64,000 bases of DNA from Jannaschia helgolandensis. GTDB lineage: Bacteria > Pseudomonadota > Alphaproteobacteria > Rhodobacterales > Rhodobacteraceae. The DNA lies in NCBI RefSeq assembly GCF_900109285.1, contig NZ_FNZQ01000007.1, positions 62,001 to 126,000 of the forward strand. The letters run 5' to 3'. Each line of letters starts with the position of its first letter. The stretch's first letter is position 1. The notes under the pieces are model-generated. The model saw only the letters and a list, made by a program, of their open reading frames with translations. It was not told the origin of the DNA and searched no databases. Shown piece after piece: positions 1 to 9,783 of the stretch. Position numbers and translations under genes: made by a program.

Positions 1-105
1 TTGCGCCGCAGCATAGCAAGTTTACGAGGCCGATCCTAAGATTTCCGTAACGTCTGCCTAGCCCTCGATACGTCGAAATGCCGGTGTGTTGCCGGTATGC
101 CGTCG

Positions 106-136
106 GGTATTACTCCGGTATTACCCGGAGCATACC
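106..136 (-). terminator. possible stem-loop downstream of glyS
   Basis: Just past the glyS stop codon there is an imperfect stem-loop with arms CTCCGG/CCGGAG (113-118 and 125-130), extended by GGTAT/ATACC. No T-run follows in the glyS direction, so it is at best a rho-dependent or RNA 3'-end structure. Nothing else is recognisable in bases 1-105. Confidence 0.3.
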
Positions 137-140
137 ATAT

Positions 141-2363
141 TTACGCGCTGATCCGCGACAGGTCGGCAATCTTGGTGCAGGTGCGCACGATTTCCGACAG
201 CATGTTCAGGCGATTCCGGCGCAGGATCGGAGTATCGGCATTGACCTGCACCGCCTCGAAAAACGCATCCACCGGCGCGCGCAGGTCGGCCAGCGCGGTC
301 ATGGCGACGGGGTAGTCCTCGGACGTCAGCGCCGCATCGATCTTCGGACGGGCAGCTTCGATGGCATCGAACAGCGCGCGTTCCTCGTCGGTCTCGGCCA
401 GCTTGCGCTCGGCACCGTAGCTGTATTCGACGCCGTCCTGTTCTTCGGCCTGCGTCAGGATGTTTTTCGCCCGCCGGTAACCCTGCGTTAGGTTTTCCCC
501 GTTATCGGTGGTCAGGAAGGCATTGAGGGCGCGGGCGCGGGCCACAAGGTCGGTCAGGTCGTCGGTCCGGTCGCCGGTGAGGCAGGCGTCGATGACATCG
601 TGACGAATGCCCTCGTCGCGGAGGTGGACCTTGAGGCGGTCGTGGAGGAAGGCGAGGAGGTTTTCTCTGCGGAGGTTTTCTTCTTCGGAAAGGCGCGGTT
701 CTATGCGGTCTTTCTCGTCGACTGGTTCGAGAATATCCAGTGGGTCACTCTTTGGATCGGGTAAACCGTCAGCGGCCGCGAGGACGGATTGCAAAGCGAT
801 CCGAGACCGCTTCCTTGCGTTCTCTTCAGAAGAAAGGAGTGCGGAATTAATAATTCGACCGAGAGGAAGCGACAGTTCCGACTGCAACACCAGCCGAATA
901 ACCCCCAAAGCCGCCCGCCGCAGCGCATAGGGATCCTTCGAGCCGGTCGGCTTCTCATCAATCGCCCAGAACCCGGCCAGCGTGTCCAGTTTGTCCGCCA
1001 GCGCCACGGCCACCGAGACTGGCGCGGTCGGCACGTCGTCGGACGGCCCGAGCGGCGAGTAATGCTCCTGTGCGGCGGCGGCGACCTGCGGGACTTCGCC
1101 TGCGGCTTCGGCATAATAGCGGCCCATCAGGCCCTGAAGTTCGGGGAACTCGTAGACCATTTCGGACGACAGGTCGGCCTTGGCCAGACGCGCGGCGCGC
1201 TCGGCCAGATCGGGGTCGGCGTCGACGGCGGGGGCGATTTCGCGGGCGAGGGCGGCGATGCGGTCGATGCGCTTGGCCTGGCTCCCGAGTTTGGCGTGGA
1301 AGGTGACATTGCCCAGCGCGTCGAGCCAGGGCGCGGCCCAGTCGTCACCGCCCGATTTGGCAATGCGTAAGTCGTTTTCCCAGAAGAATTTCGCATCGGC
1401 CAGGCGCGCGGACAGCACCTTGTTGTTGCCCGCAAGGATGGTCGCGCCGTGGTCCGCCGTTTCGCGGTTGGCGACGGTGATGAAGCAGACGATCTTGCCG
1501 GATTTATTGCGCACCGAGAAGAACTTCTGATGCTCCTTCATCGAGGTTTGCAGCACCTCGGGCGGCAGGTCGAGGTAATCGGCCCCGATCTCGCCCATCA
1601 ACACGACGGGCCATTCGACCAGCCCCGCGACCTCGGCCAGCAGGCCCTTGTCCTCGACCGCCTCCAGCCCGGCGGCGAAGGCCTGATTGGTGGCGTCCTG
1701 CCAGATGGCGTCGGCGCGTTCTTCGGACGAGAGAACCACTTTCGCGCGTTTCAGCTTGGCCTCGTAGTCGTCGAAGGATTTCACCGCGAAGCGGCCCGGC
1801 GCCATGAAGCGGTGACCTTCGGTCGTAACGCCCGAAACGATATCGTCGATGTCCAGCGGCACGATTTCCGCCCCGTCCTCGCGCACGAGAATGCACAGGA
1901 TCGACCGCAGCGGGCGCACCCATTTCAGCGACCCGGTGCCCCAGCGCATGGATTTCGGCCAGGGGAAACCGCGCACCGCCGCCTCCAGCACCTCGGCCAC
2001 GATTGCGGGCGCGGCACGGCCCGGTTTCGTGATCCGGGCCATATAGACCTGACCTTTCTTGTCGTCGGCCACGACAAGCTGGTCCTGCGTCAGTCCGGTG
2101 GAGCGCAGAAATCCGTCCAGCGCTTTTTCCGGAGCGCCGACCTTGGGGCCCTTGCGGTCCTCGGTGGTGGTCGGACTTTCGTCGGTCAGCCCGTGGATCG
2201 ACAGCGTCAGGCGACGCGGCGTGCAATGGGCGATGGCGCCCGCATAGGTCAGCCCGCCCTCGACCAGACCGTCGGTGACAAGGCGCTTGAGGTCGTCGGC
2301 GGCGCGGCGTTGCATGCGCGCCGGAATCTCTTCGGAAAACAACTCGATCAGCAGGTCGGACAT
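141..2363 (-). CDS. glyS: glycine--tRNA ligase beta subunit
   Basis: Beta subunit of the alpha2-beta2 bacterial glycyl-tRNA synthetase; it carries the tRNA-binding and C-terminal DALR-type parts, while GlyQ holds the catalytic core. The protein (740 aa, longer than the roughly 690 aa of E. coli GlyS) opens with the conserved LLIELFSEEIPARMQ motif. This fixes the start at 2363 rather than at an in-frame ATG 93 bases upstream. The region around LLAFLHDRLKVHLRDEGIRH is typical of the family. Before it, about residues 500-560 form a charged, Glu/Arg-rich insert with lower GC than the rest. The gene lies 2 bases after a small membrane protein gene, in one run with glyQ. Confidence 0.96.
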   Translation of the reverse strand: MSDLLIELFSEEIPARMQRRAADDLKRLVTDGLVEGGLTYAGAIAHCTPRRLTLSIHGLTDESPTTTEDRKGPKVGAPEKALDGFLRSTGLTQDQLVVADDKKGQVYMARITKPGRAAPAIVAEVLEAAVRGFPWPKSMRWGTGSLKWVRPLRSILCILVREDGAEIVPLDIDDIVSGVTTEGHRFMAPGRFAVKSFDDYEAKLKRAKVVLSSEERADAIWQDATNQAFAAGLEAVEDKGLLAEVAGLVEWPVVLMGEIGADYLDLPPEVLQTSMKEHQKFFSVRNKSGKIVCFITVANRETADHGATILAGNNKVLSARLADAKFFWENDLRIAKSGGDDWAAPWLDALGNVTFHAKLGSQAKRIDRIAALAREIAPAVDADPDLAERAARLAKADLSSEMVYEFPELQGLMGRYYAEAAGEVPQVAAAAQEHYSPLGPSDDVPTAPVSVAVALADKLDTLAGFWAIDEKPTGSKDPYALRRAALGVIRLVLQSELSLPLGRIINSALLSSEENARKRSRIALQSVLAAADGLPDPKSDPLDILEPVDEKDRIEPRLSEEENLRRENLLAFLHDRLKVHLRDEGIRHDVIDACLTGDRTDDLTDLVARARALNAFLTTDNGENLTQGYRRAKNILTQAEEQDGVEYSYGAERKLAETDEERALFDAIEAARPKIDAALTSEDYPVAMTALADLRAPVDAFFEAVQVNADTPILRRNRLNMLSEIVRTCTKIADLSRISA

Positions 2364-2365
2364 AT

Positions 2366-2908
2366 CTAGAGGCTTCCCTCGATCAGCGGCTCGTAGGTTT
2401 CGCGGTCGGGGCAGGCCTCGCCCACCGGGGTGCCGTCGTAAGCCTTGCGGCCGCAATCGTTCAGTTCGTTCCAGGCCCAGCCGCGCCCGTCGCCGGTCAG
2501 CGCGACGACGCGATCCACCCCGTAGGCGACGTTCGGATAGGCTGTGTAGGCCACTGCTTCGCCCGAGGTCAGTAATTCGCCGACATAACCAGCGTCATAA
2601 CAGTCGAACCAGTCGGGTGCGATGGTTGGGCCGGGGTCGGTCCGAAGGATTACCGGAATTTCCGCGCCCAGGGTGGAGACGTCCAGAAGGTGCTGGAAAC
2701 AAGCGCGAAACCCCAAGGGGGAAGCGTTGGAGATGATCGCCTCCACGTTCTGGGCCGGCAGGGTCGTCAGTGCGCCGTCCGGCGAGGCCAGCGTCAGGGT
2801 CACGGGGCCGTCGGCAGGGGCATAATAGCCGCGCGTCTGGGCATACCAGATACCGCCGCCGACAAGCAGCGAGGTGACGAGGATGGCGATGACGGCGAAC
2901 TTGCCCAT
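2366..2908 (-). CDS. small membrane-anchored protein between glyQ and glyS (DUF6446-like)
   Basis: Function unknown. 180 aa with one N-terminal hydrophobic segment (about residues 5-24, FAVIAILVTSLLVGGGIWYA) that looks like a signal anchor, then a soluble domain containing several Cys residues (for example in GFRACFQ, FDCYDAG, NDCGRK and EACPD), suggesting a periplasmic disulphide-containing domain. Its position between glyQ and glyS is, from memory, recurrent in Rhodobacterales, where it is annotated DUF6446; that family name is recalled, not searched. It ends 2 bases before the glyS start, so it is probably co-transcribed and translationally coupled with glyS. Confidence 0.75.
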   Translation of the reverse strand: MGKFAVIAILVTSLLVGGGIWYAQTRGYYAPADGPVTLTLASPDGALTTLPAQNVEAIISNASPLGFRACFQHLLDVSTLGAEIPVILRTDPGPTIAPDWFDCYDAGYVGELLTSGEAVAYTAYPNVAYGVDRVVALTGDGRGWAWNELNDCGRKAYDGTPVGEACPDRETYEPLIEGSL

Positions 2909-2988
2909 ATTGGTCCCTTCCGGGGTTGCGGCGGTCCGGGCGGGTTACAACGAGCCTTGGGCCGGGGCAAGCGCGAGGCAGGGTGCGG

Positions 2989-3882
2989 TCAGGCTTCCGG
3001 AGGAGGGTTCGTGTTGCGGAAGAGAACGACATGGCGGCTACCTTCATAGCCCACAACTTCAAACCCGCGTTGCAGAAGGAAGTTGGTGACTTGAGGCAAG
3101 GTCGAATCCAGTTCCGTACCGCGCTCAAACCCGAGGTCGGCGGTGATGAAACGGAAGTGGGGCAGGATTTCGGTGGCCCCTTCTAGGATTTCGGGCTCGA
3201 CACCTTCCGCTTCCAGCTTAAGAAGCTTGTAAGTTCGCTTGGGCAGAACATGATCAAGGCGCGCGGTTGGCACCTTGATTTTGTGCGTTGCTCCGGTGAT
3301 TGGTATGAGTGAGGAGTCTGCTTCCTCTGACTTCACATAGAAGGTTAACGCTTCGCTGTCGTCAGACCATAGGGCGAGGTTATGACATTCATGCGAGGCC
3401 AGTGCCGGATTTGCTGCTAGATTGCGTTCCAGCGCGGCAAACTCCTTCGGCGACGGCTCGAAAGCGATGAAGTTAACGCTCATAGATGCACCACTTTCGA
3501 GACCGCGAAAGCAGAGGGACAGGTCGCCGATATTAGCACCAATATCGACGATCCAGTCATCTTCCTCGAAAGGGACACCATCGAGTACATATTGCCCGCG
3601 CAGATCGGTGGCCCGCGCGGCGAGTCCGTCGAATGTCGTCCAGATGCGATGTGGCGAGCTGAACCAGTGTTCCTGCCCGTTTTCGCGCATGGAATAAAGG
3701 CCCGCAGCGGAATCGTAATGAAAGGTGCGCTCTTTTCCTGAGAGCCAGCGCACAAGCAGATTTGCCCGGCTCACCAGGCCTTCGCCGCTTCGCTTGTGCA
3801 GGTGGCGCATAATGCGGGCGCGAAGGCGTCTATGCCGACGTCGCGCAGCCCCCTGCAGGCGTGTGACGGGATACTCAATCAT
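2989..3882 (-). CDS. FkbM family SAM-dependent methyltransferase
   Basis: Probable O-methyltransferase of the FkbM family, acting on a sugar or polyketide-like hydroxyl; the substrate cannot be told. 297 aa. The SAM-binding motif I is visible as [15 protein letters not shown], followed by [17 protein letters not shown] (acidic residue ending strand 2) and [18 protein letters not shown], a typical FkbM motif. The start at 3882 overlaps the glyQ stop in an ATGA arrangement, so translation is coupled to glyQ. An in-frame ATG further upstream would lie within glyQ and is rejected. Base composition is lower in GC than in the glycyl-tRNA synthetase genes on either side, which suggests a later insertion into the gly locus. 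Confidence 0.88.
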   Translation of the reverse strand: MIEYPVTRLQGAARRRHRRLRARIMRHLHKRSGEGLVSRANLLVRWLSGKERTFHYDSAAGLYSMRENGQEHWFSSPHRIWTTFDGLAARATDLRGQYVLDGVPFEEDDWIVDIGANIGDLSLCFRGLESGASMSVNFIAFEPSPKEFAALERNLAANPALASHECHNLALWSDDSEALTFYVKSEEADSSLIPITGATHKIKVPTARLDHVLPKRTYKLLKLEAEGVEPEILEGATEILPHFRFITADLGFERGTELDSTLPQVTNFLLQRGFEVVGYEGSRHVVLFRNTNPPPEA

Positions 3883-4814
3883 GCCGCGTCCTCGGTCCAG
3901 CCGCCCGCGCGGGTCAGAAGGAAGGCATCCGCACAGGCCTTGGCCAGCGCCCGGACGCGCCCGATATAGGCCTGGCGTTCGGTGACCGAGATGACGCCGC
4001 GCGCATCCAGCAGGTTGAAGATATGGCTGGCCTTGATGCACTGGTCATAGGCCGGGTGAACCATGATGATGCGTTTGCCGGTCTTGGGGTCGTCGGCCGG
4101 TTGCGACAGGATTTCGGCGCAATGCGCCTCGGCCTCTTCGAAGTGTCGCAGCAGGACGGCGGTGTCGGCTGTGTCGAAATTCCAGCGGGCGTATTCTTCC
4201 TCGGTCTGTTTGAAGATGTCGCCATATGTCAGCGCAATCGCGGCGGAGGGGTCGTTGAACGGCATGTCCATGACGTGATCGATGCCAAGCACATACATCG
4301 CCAGACGTTCCAGTCCGTAGGTCAGTTCGCCCGACACGGGATGGCAGTCGTGGCCGCCGACCTGCTGGAAATAGGTGAACTGGCTGACTTCCATACCGTC
4401 GCACCAGACTTCCCAGCCCAGCCCCCAGGCGCCCAGTGTCGGGCTTTCCCAGTCGTCTTCGACGAAACGGATATCGTGCAGACCGGCGTCGATGCCGATG
4501 GCCTGCAGCGAACCCAGATACAGTTCCTGCAGGTCTGGCGGGCTGGGTTTGATCAGAACCTGATACTGATAATAATGCTGCAATCTGTTCGGATTCTCGC
4601 CGTAACGCCCGTCGGTCGGGCGGCGCGATGGCTGCACATAGGCCGCGGCCCAGGGCCTTGGTCCAAGCGCGCGCAGTGTCGTGGCCGGGTGGAACGTGCC
4701 CGCGCCGACCTCCATGTCATAGGGTTGCAACATGGCGCAGCCCTTGATCGCCCAGTAGGTCTGAAGCCGCAGGATGATCTCCTGAAAGCTGCGGGGGGCG
4801 TCATGCACGGTCAT
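3879..4814 (-). CDS. glyQ: glycine--tRNA ligase alpha subunit
   Basis: Catalytic alpha subunit of bacterial-type glycyl-tRNA synthetase; activates glycine with ATP and charges tRNA-Gly with GlyS. 311 aa, the usual size. Diagnostic stretches include [18 protein letters not shown] near the N-terminus, [39 protein letters not shown] and [20 protein letters not shown]. First gene of the minus-strand run glyQ, fkbM-type gene, membrane protein, glyS. The 157 bases upstream (4815-4971) hold its promoter region but no recognisable gene or RNA. Confidence 0.98.
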   Translation of the reverse strand: MTVHDAPRSFQEIILRLQTYWAIKGCAMLQPYDMEVGAGTFHPATTLRALGPRPWAAAYVQPSRRPTDGRYGENPNRLQHYYQYQVLIKPSPPDLQELYLGSLQAIGIDAGLHDIRFVEDDWESPTLGAWGLGWEVWCDGMEVSQFTYFQQVGGHDCHPVSGELTYGLERLAMYVLGIDHVMDMPFNDPSAAIALTYGDIFKQTEEEYARWNFDTADTAVLLRHFEEAEAHCAEILSQPADDPKTGKRIIMVHPAYDQCIKASHIFNLLDARGVISVTERQAYIGRVRALAKACADAFLLTRAGGWTEDAA

Positions 4815-4971
4815 CTGGCGTCTCCGATCCGGTCGAAACCGCGTCTAAGCGGCATGATCAGGCCCGTCAACGCAGGGTGCAGACGCGATCGAAAGGCGCT
4901 GATCAGCAGCGCGGACCGAGATCTGCCCGCAAGAGACCCCGGCGGAGCATGTCCGGTTATGAATCCTGACG

Positions 4972-6420
4972 CTAGGCCGTCCAGAAGCGCCGCGTGAACA
5001 ATACGTAGACCACCATCAGCTCCAGCCGCCCGATCAGCATCGCGGCTGCCAGCAACCATTTCGCCGTGTCGCTCAGCGACGCGAAGGTGCCCGCAGGGCC
5101 GATAATGTCGCCCAGACCCGGCCCGATGTTGGCAACCGCCGTGGCCGCGCCCGAAACGCTGGTCACAAGGTCCAGCCCGGTCATCGCCAGTGCCACCGAA
5201 AAAACGCCCAGCGTCACGACGAAGAGCACGAAGAACGCCATGACCGAAGACAGCACGTCTTCCGACACCGCCACACCGTCATAGCGCGCCCGGAATATGC
5301 CGTGGGGTGAATGCACGCGGCGGATCTGTGCCTTCACCGCCGCGAACAGGATCTGGTAGCGGAATATCTTGACCGAACAGGTCGTCGATCCGGCACAGCC
5401 GCCGATCAATCCGCTGAAGAAGAAGATGGCGATGATGAAGCCGCCCCACTGCATATAGTCCACACTGGCATAGCCCGTCCCGGTCAGGATCGAGGCGATG
5501 TTGAACAAGGCTTCGCGTATGGCCTGTTCGACTGAAAAGTCGTCGAACAGGATCAGCGCACCTGCCACCGTCATCACCAGTGTCGCGGCCGTACCCAGGA
5601 AGGCCCGCACCTGACTGTTCGACAGGATCGGCCGACCCGATCCGTTCACCAGTTGCACATACAGGACGAAGGGCAGGGCCGAGGCCAGCATGAAGACCGT
5701 GGCGATGTATTCCGTCGGACCCTGAAACGTCGCGAAACTGGCATCGTAGTTGGCGAACCCGCCGGTAGACACAGTGGTCATCGCATGGACGATCGCATCG
5801 AACATGCCCATGCCCGCCGCGCCATAGGCCAGCGCACAGAGCACCGTGATCCCAAGGTAGATCGAGGATATGGTGGAACTGATCTGTGCCGCGCGGGGCA
5901 GAACCTTGCCCATCGTGTCGAAGGCCTCGGACCGGAAGATCTGCATGCCGCCGACGCGCAGCTCGGGCAGGAATACCATGGCAACGACGATGACGCCGAT
6001 GCCGCCGAACCATTGCAGCAGCCCGCGCCAGAGCAGGATACCCGCCGGCAGATCATCCAGACCCGTGATGACGGTCGAGCCGGTGGTGGTCAGGCCGGAC
6101 ATCGCCTCGAAGAAAGCATCCGTATAACTGAGATCGGAGGCTCCGATCATCAGGGGCAGGGCCGCGAAGACCGGCAGCATAAGCCAGACCGCGGTGGTCA
6201 GCAGGAACGTCTGTTGCAGCGACAGCCGGTCGCGCACCGCGTTTGCCGTCGCCAGCGAGATGCACATGCCGACAAGAATGGTGATCAGGCCGGATTCGAC
6301 GAAGACCGGCCAATGGCCGTTCCCTTCGATGATATCGGCGATAAGCGGCAGCGCCATCGACGCGCCGAGGGCCATCAGCAAAAGGCCGATCACGTATCCG
6401 ACGGGGCGCACGTCCAGCAT
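4972..6420 (-). CDS. trkH: TrkH family potassium uptake protein
   Basis: Integral membrane subunit of a Trk/Ktr-type K+ uptake system. 482 aa, normal length. The four selectivity-filter loops are readable: LTTTGSTV (about residue 110), STGGFANY (about 220), LTGTGYAS (about 310) and NIGPGLGD (about 425), separated by paired hydrophobic helices. RYDGVAVSEDVLSSVMAFF is also typical of TrkH. The cytoplasmic TrkA partner is not in this window. A 60-base gap separates it from the DMT gene upstream on the same strand. Confidence 0.95.
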   Translation of the reverse strand: MLDVRPVGYVIGLLLMALGASMALPLIADIIEGNGHWPVFVESGLITILVGMCISLATANAVRDRLSLQQTFLLTTAVWLMLPVFAALPLMIGASDLSYTDAFFEAMSGLTTTGSTVITGLDDLPAGILLWRGLLQWFGGIGVIVVAMVFLPELRVGGMQIFRSEAFDTMGKVLPRAAQISSTISSIYLGITVLCALAYGAAGMGMFDAIVHAMTTVSTGGFANYDASFATFQGPTEYIATVFMLASALPFVLYVQLVNGSGRPILSNSQVRAFLGTAATLVMTVAGALILFDDFSVEQAIREALFNIASILTGTGYASVDYMQWGGFIIAIFFFSGLIGGCAGSTTCSVKIFRYQILFAAVKAQIRRVHSPHGIFRARYDGVAVSEDVLSSVMAFFVLFVVTLGVFSVALAMTGLDLVTSVSGAATAVANIGPGLGDIIGPAGTFASLSDTAKWLLAAAMLIGRLELMVVYVLFTRRFWTA

Positions 6421-6480
6421 TCAAGCGGTGTCCGCCGCCGGGACTGCGCTGTCAAGCGAGGCGCGTGCGATGGCGCGGCG

Positions 6481-7398
6481 TCAGAGGCGTTTGCGCCCAC
6501 CCGATTGCGACACGGCGAGACCGCTGGCGATCAGCGCCAGCGCCAGATAGAACCGGCCGGGCAGATCTTCGGACAGGATCAGCGCGCCGAACAGCATCGA
6601 CCAGACCGGCACCTGATAGTTCACCAGCGTCATGAACGACGGCCCGGCCGAGCGGATGACCTGTACCCGGAGCAGGACGGCGAAGGCCGTGGGCACCAGT
6701 CCCAGAAAGACGATCGCCGCCATGATGCCGGGGTCCGCCGCGCCCGGCGCGCCCTCGACCACAAACATCGTGGGCACCAGGACAACGGCCCCGACCCCCA
6801 GCGTCAGCGCCGACAGCCACATTCCGTCGATGGGTGGGCAGCGGCGCGTCAGGATCGAGCCGACGGCGTAACAAACCGTCGCGGCGATGCAGGCCAGCCG
6901 ACCCAATGCCACCAGATCGCCGCCACCCGCCGCCGTTATGCCCGGCCCGAGCAGGACCAGAGCGCCCGTCAGACCCAGTGCAAAACCACTGCCCTTGCGC
7001 CACGTCAGCCGGTCGCCGGGCACCAGCCAATGCGCCAGCGGCAATACGAACAGCGGCAGAACCGCCATCGACAGGCCCGCGAAGGCCGAGGCGACGTATT
7101 GCTGGCCCCACGACAGCAGAAGAAAGGGAATCGCCGTGGTCAGCAGGCCCAGCATCACGATGTATCCGGCCAGCAGGCCCGACCATCGCGGCATCGGTCG
7201 GCCCATCATCACCACCAGCGACAGCAGCGCCACAGCCCCCAGAGTCGTGCGCGCCGTGGCAACCGTGACCGGACCGTAGCCGCGCAGGGCGATGGACACG
7301 ACCATGAACGTGCCACCCCAAATCAGCCCGAGGGCGATGACCGAAGCATAGTTGCCGAGGGTCGGTTGCGAAACGGGGGTGTCGGTCGTGCTTGCCAT
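6481..7398 (-). CDS. DMT family (EamA) transporter
   Basis: Inner-membrane drug/metabolite transporter. 305 aa with about ten hydrophobic helices arranged as two EamA repeats; the first opens with ALGLIWGGTFMVVSIALRGYGP and the second includes RCPPIDGMWLSALTLGVGAV. The end of repeat 2, LVNYQVPVWSMLFGALILSE, is the family signature. Substrate unknown (amino acids, nucleosides or toxic metabolites in characterised relatives). Upstream, at 7457-7482, an inverted repeat TGATCGC...GCGATCA could be an operator but is unproven. 7399-7584 holds no gene. Confidence 0.92.
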   Translation of the reverse strand: MASTTDTPVSQPTLGNYASVIALGLIWGGTFMVVSIALRGYGPVTVATARTTLGAVALLSLVVMMGRPMPRWSGLLAGYIVMLGLLTTAIPFLLLSWGQQYVASAFAGLSMAVLPLFVLPLAHWLVPGDRLTWRKGSGFALGLTGALVLLGPGITAAGGGDLVALGRLACIAATVCYAVGSILTRRCPPIDGMWLSALTLGVGAVVLVPTMFVVEGAPGAADPGIMAAIVFLGLVPTAFAVLLRVQVIRSAGPSFMTLVNYQVPVWSMLFGALILSEDLPGRFYLALALIASGLAVSQSGGRKRL

Positions 7399-7584
7399 GA
7401 TCGCGGACCTAGCCTTTGGGCAGGCGGTTGGACAGGGTATGCGGCTCGGCCGCGCATGATCGCCATGCTTCAGTTGCGATCATTAGCGCCAGGGAACCTC
7501 ATTTCGCCGGAGCTTGAGCATACACACGATGCGAGCAGCCGGGGATACTGGCAGACGCGGGTCCATACAGATCAGGCCCCGTCA

Positions 7585-7617
7585 GTAAAGAGAAAGGCCA
7601 CCCAGGGGGCGGCCTTT
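7585..7617 (-). terminator. rho-independent terminator of ilvC
   Basis: Read on the minus strand, AAAGGCC (7617-7611) pairs with GGCCTTT (7599-7593) across an 11-base GC-rich loop, and the downstream strand continues CTCTTTACT. It lies 23 bases past the ilvC stop. Confidence 0.82.
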
Positions 7618-7639
7618 CGTCAGTCATGACTTACAGATA

Positions 7640-8788
<1,149 letters not shown>

Positions 8789-8796
8789 TGTTTTTC

Positions 8797-9252
8797 ATGT
8801 TAGACGATATTGACCGCCATCTTTTGCGCCAATGGCAGGCCGATCCCGATCTGACGGCGACCGATCTTGCCGCCATCCTCGGGTTGCCCGCGGCCCGCGT
8901 GTCCCGCCGCATCGACCGATTGCGGGAAACGGGCGTGCTGCGCGGTGTGCATGGGGTCATCGACTGGGGTGCGCTGGGATATACGGTCGAAGTCAGCCTT
9001 CGGATCCAGCTCGACAAGACCGTGCCGGGGGCCTTCGACCGTTTCATGGATGCTGCCCGCAAAGTGCCGGAGGTGACGCAGATGCAGACATTTCTGGGGC
9101 GTGTCGACCTGCGCCTGACGGTGATCGCGCGCGATATGGGACATTGGCAGACGCTGTATCGCGACCGGATTCTGACCTTGCCGCATATCGCCGAAATCGA
9201 GGCCCTGATGCATGTCGCGAACGTCAAGACCGACCAGAGTCTGCCGATATGA
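8797..9252 (+). CDS. Lrp/AsnC family transcriptional regulator (first of tandem pair)
   Basis: Amino-acid-responsive DNA-binding regulator. 151 aa from the ATG at 8797; a GTG at 8788 would add three residues, but MLDDIDRHLLRQW is the usual Lrp opening. N-terminal winged helix with LAAILGLPAARVSRRIDRLRETGVLRG, then the RAM (AsnC ligand-binding) domain with VTQMQTFLGRVDLRLTVIAR. The stop overlaps the start of the next regulator by 4 bases. Divergent from ilvC, so control of branched-chain amino-acid synthesis is likely. Confidence 0.93.
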   Translation: MLDDIDRHLLRQWQADPDLTATDLAAILGLPAARVSRRIDRLRETGVLRGVHGVIDWGALGYTVEVSLRIQLDKTVPGAFDRFMDAARKVPEVTQMQTFLGRVDLRLTVIARDMGHWQTLYRDRILTLPHIAEIEALMHVANVKTDQSLPI

Positions 9253-9707
9253 CAGACCTTATCGACGCCACCGACCGTGCGATCCTGCGCGTGGTGCAGA
9301 CCAATGCCACGCTGTCTGCCGGAGCCGTGGGCCGAGCCGTGGGTCTATCGCAACCGGCAGCGTGGCGGCGGCTGCGGCGGCTGCGCGATGCGGGCATCCT
9401 GCGGGGACGGGAGTTGTCGTTCGATATGGAAATGCTGGGCTTCGGGGTGACGGTCTTCCTTGGGATCAAGCTGGCCACCAAGGGTCGCGTCTCGCTGGAA
9501 GATTTCGAACGGGTGGTCGCCGCCATTCCCGAAGTGCGGCGCGTCGAACATGTCTTGGGCCGCTATGATTATCGTCTGCGGATCACCGCCCGTGATCTGG
9601 CCGATTTCGAGCGTGTCCTGCGCAGGCGGGTGATGGCCCTGCCCGGTGTCGGCGAAGTGGAGGCGAATGTCCTGCTGTCCGAGGAACGCCTGCCGGGGCC
9701 GCTTTGA
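9249..9707 (+). CDS. Lrp/AsnC family transcriptional regulator (second of tandem pair)
   Basis: Second Lrp/AsnC protein, 152 aa, starting inside the previous stop (ATGA). Helix-turn-helix GRAVGLSQPAAWRRLRRLRD, then a RAM domain with VRRVEHVLGRYDYRLRITAR. The two proteins share domain plan and length but differ clearly in sequence, so this is an old duplication or pairing rather than a recent copy. The overlap suggests the two are made together and may form hetero-oligomers. An alternative longer frame starting at 8832 is a shadow of the first regulator. Confidence 0.93.
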   Translation: MTDLIDATDRAILRVVQTNATLSAGAVGRAVGLSQPAAWRRLRRLRDAGILRGRELSFDMEMLGFGVTVFLGIKLATKGRVSLEDFERVVAAIPEVRRVEHVLGRYDYRLRITARDLADFERVLRRRVMALPGVGEVEANVLLSEERLPGPL

Positions 9708-9783
9708 CGGGGTGTCGACAGGCGCATTGAAGGTCTGCGCCCGACATGAAACACTCTTTCGAAATCATTGGCGGAGACGACGC

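Noticed and set aside
7457-7482. Inverted repeat TGATCGC/GCGATCA upstream of the DMT gene as a terminator or riboswitch
   Set aside because: Only a 7-bp stem with a 12-base loop and no T-run; mentioned as a possible operator only.
5653-7629. 658-codon plus-strand open frame
   Set aside because: Antisense shadow of trkH and the DMT gene; the protein is Arg/His/Gln-rich with no domain, as high-GC shadows usually are.
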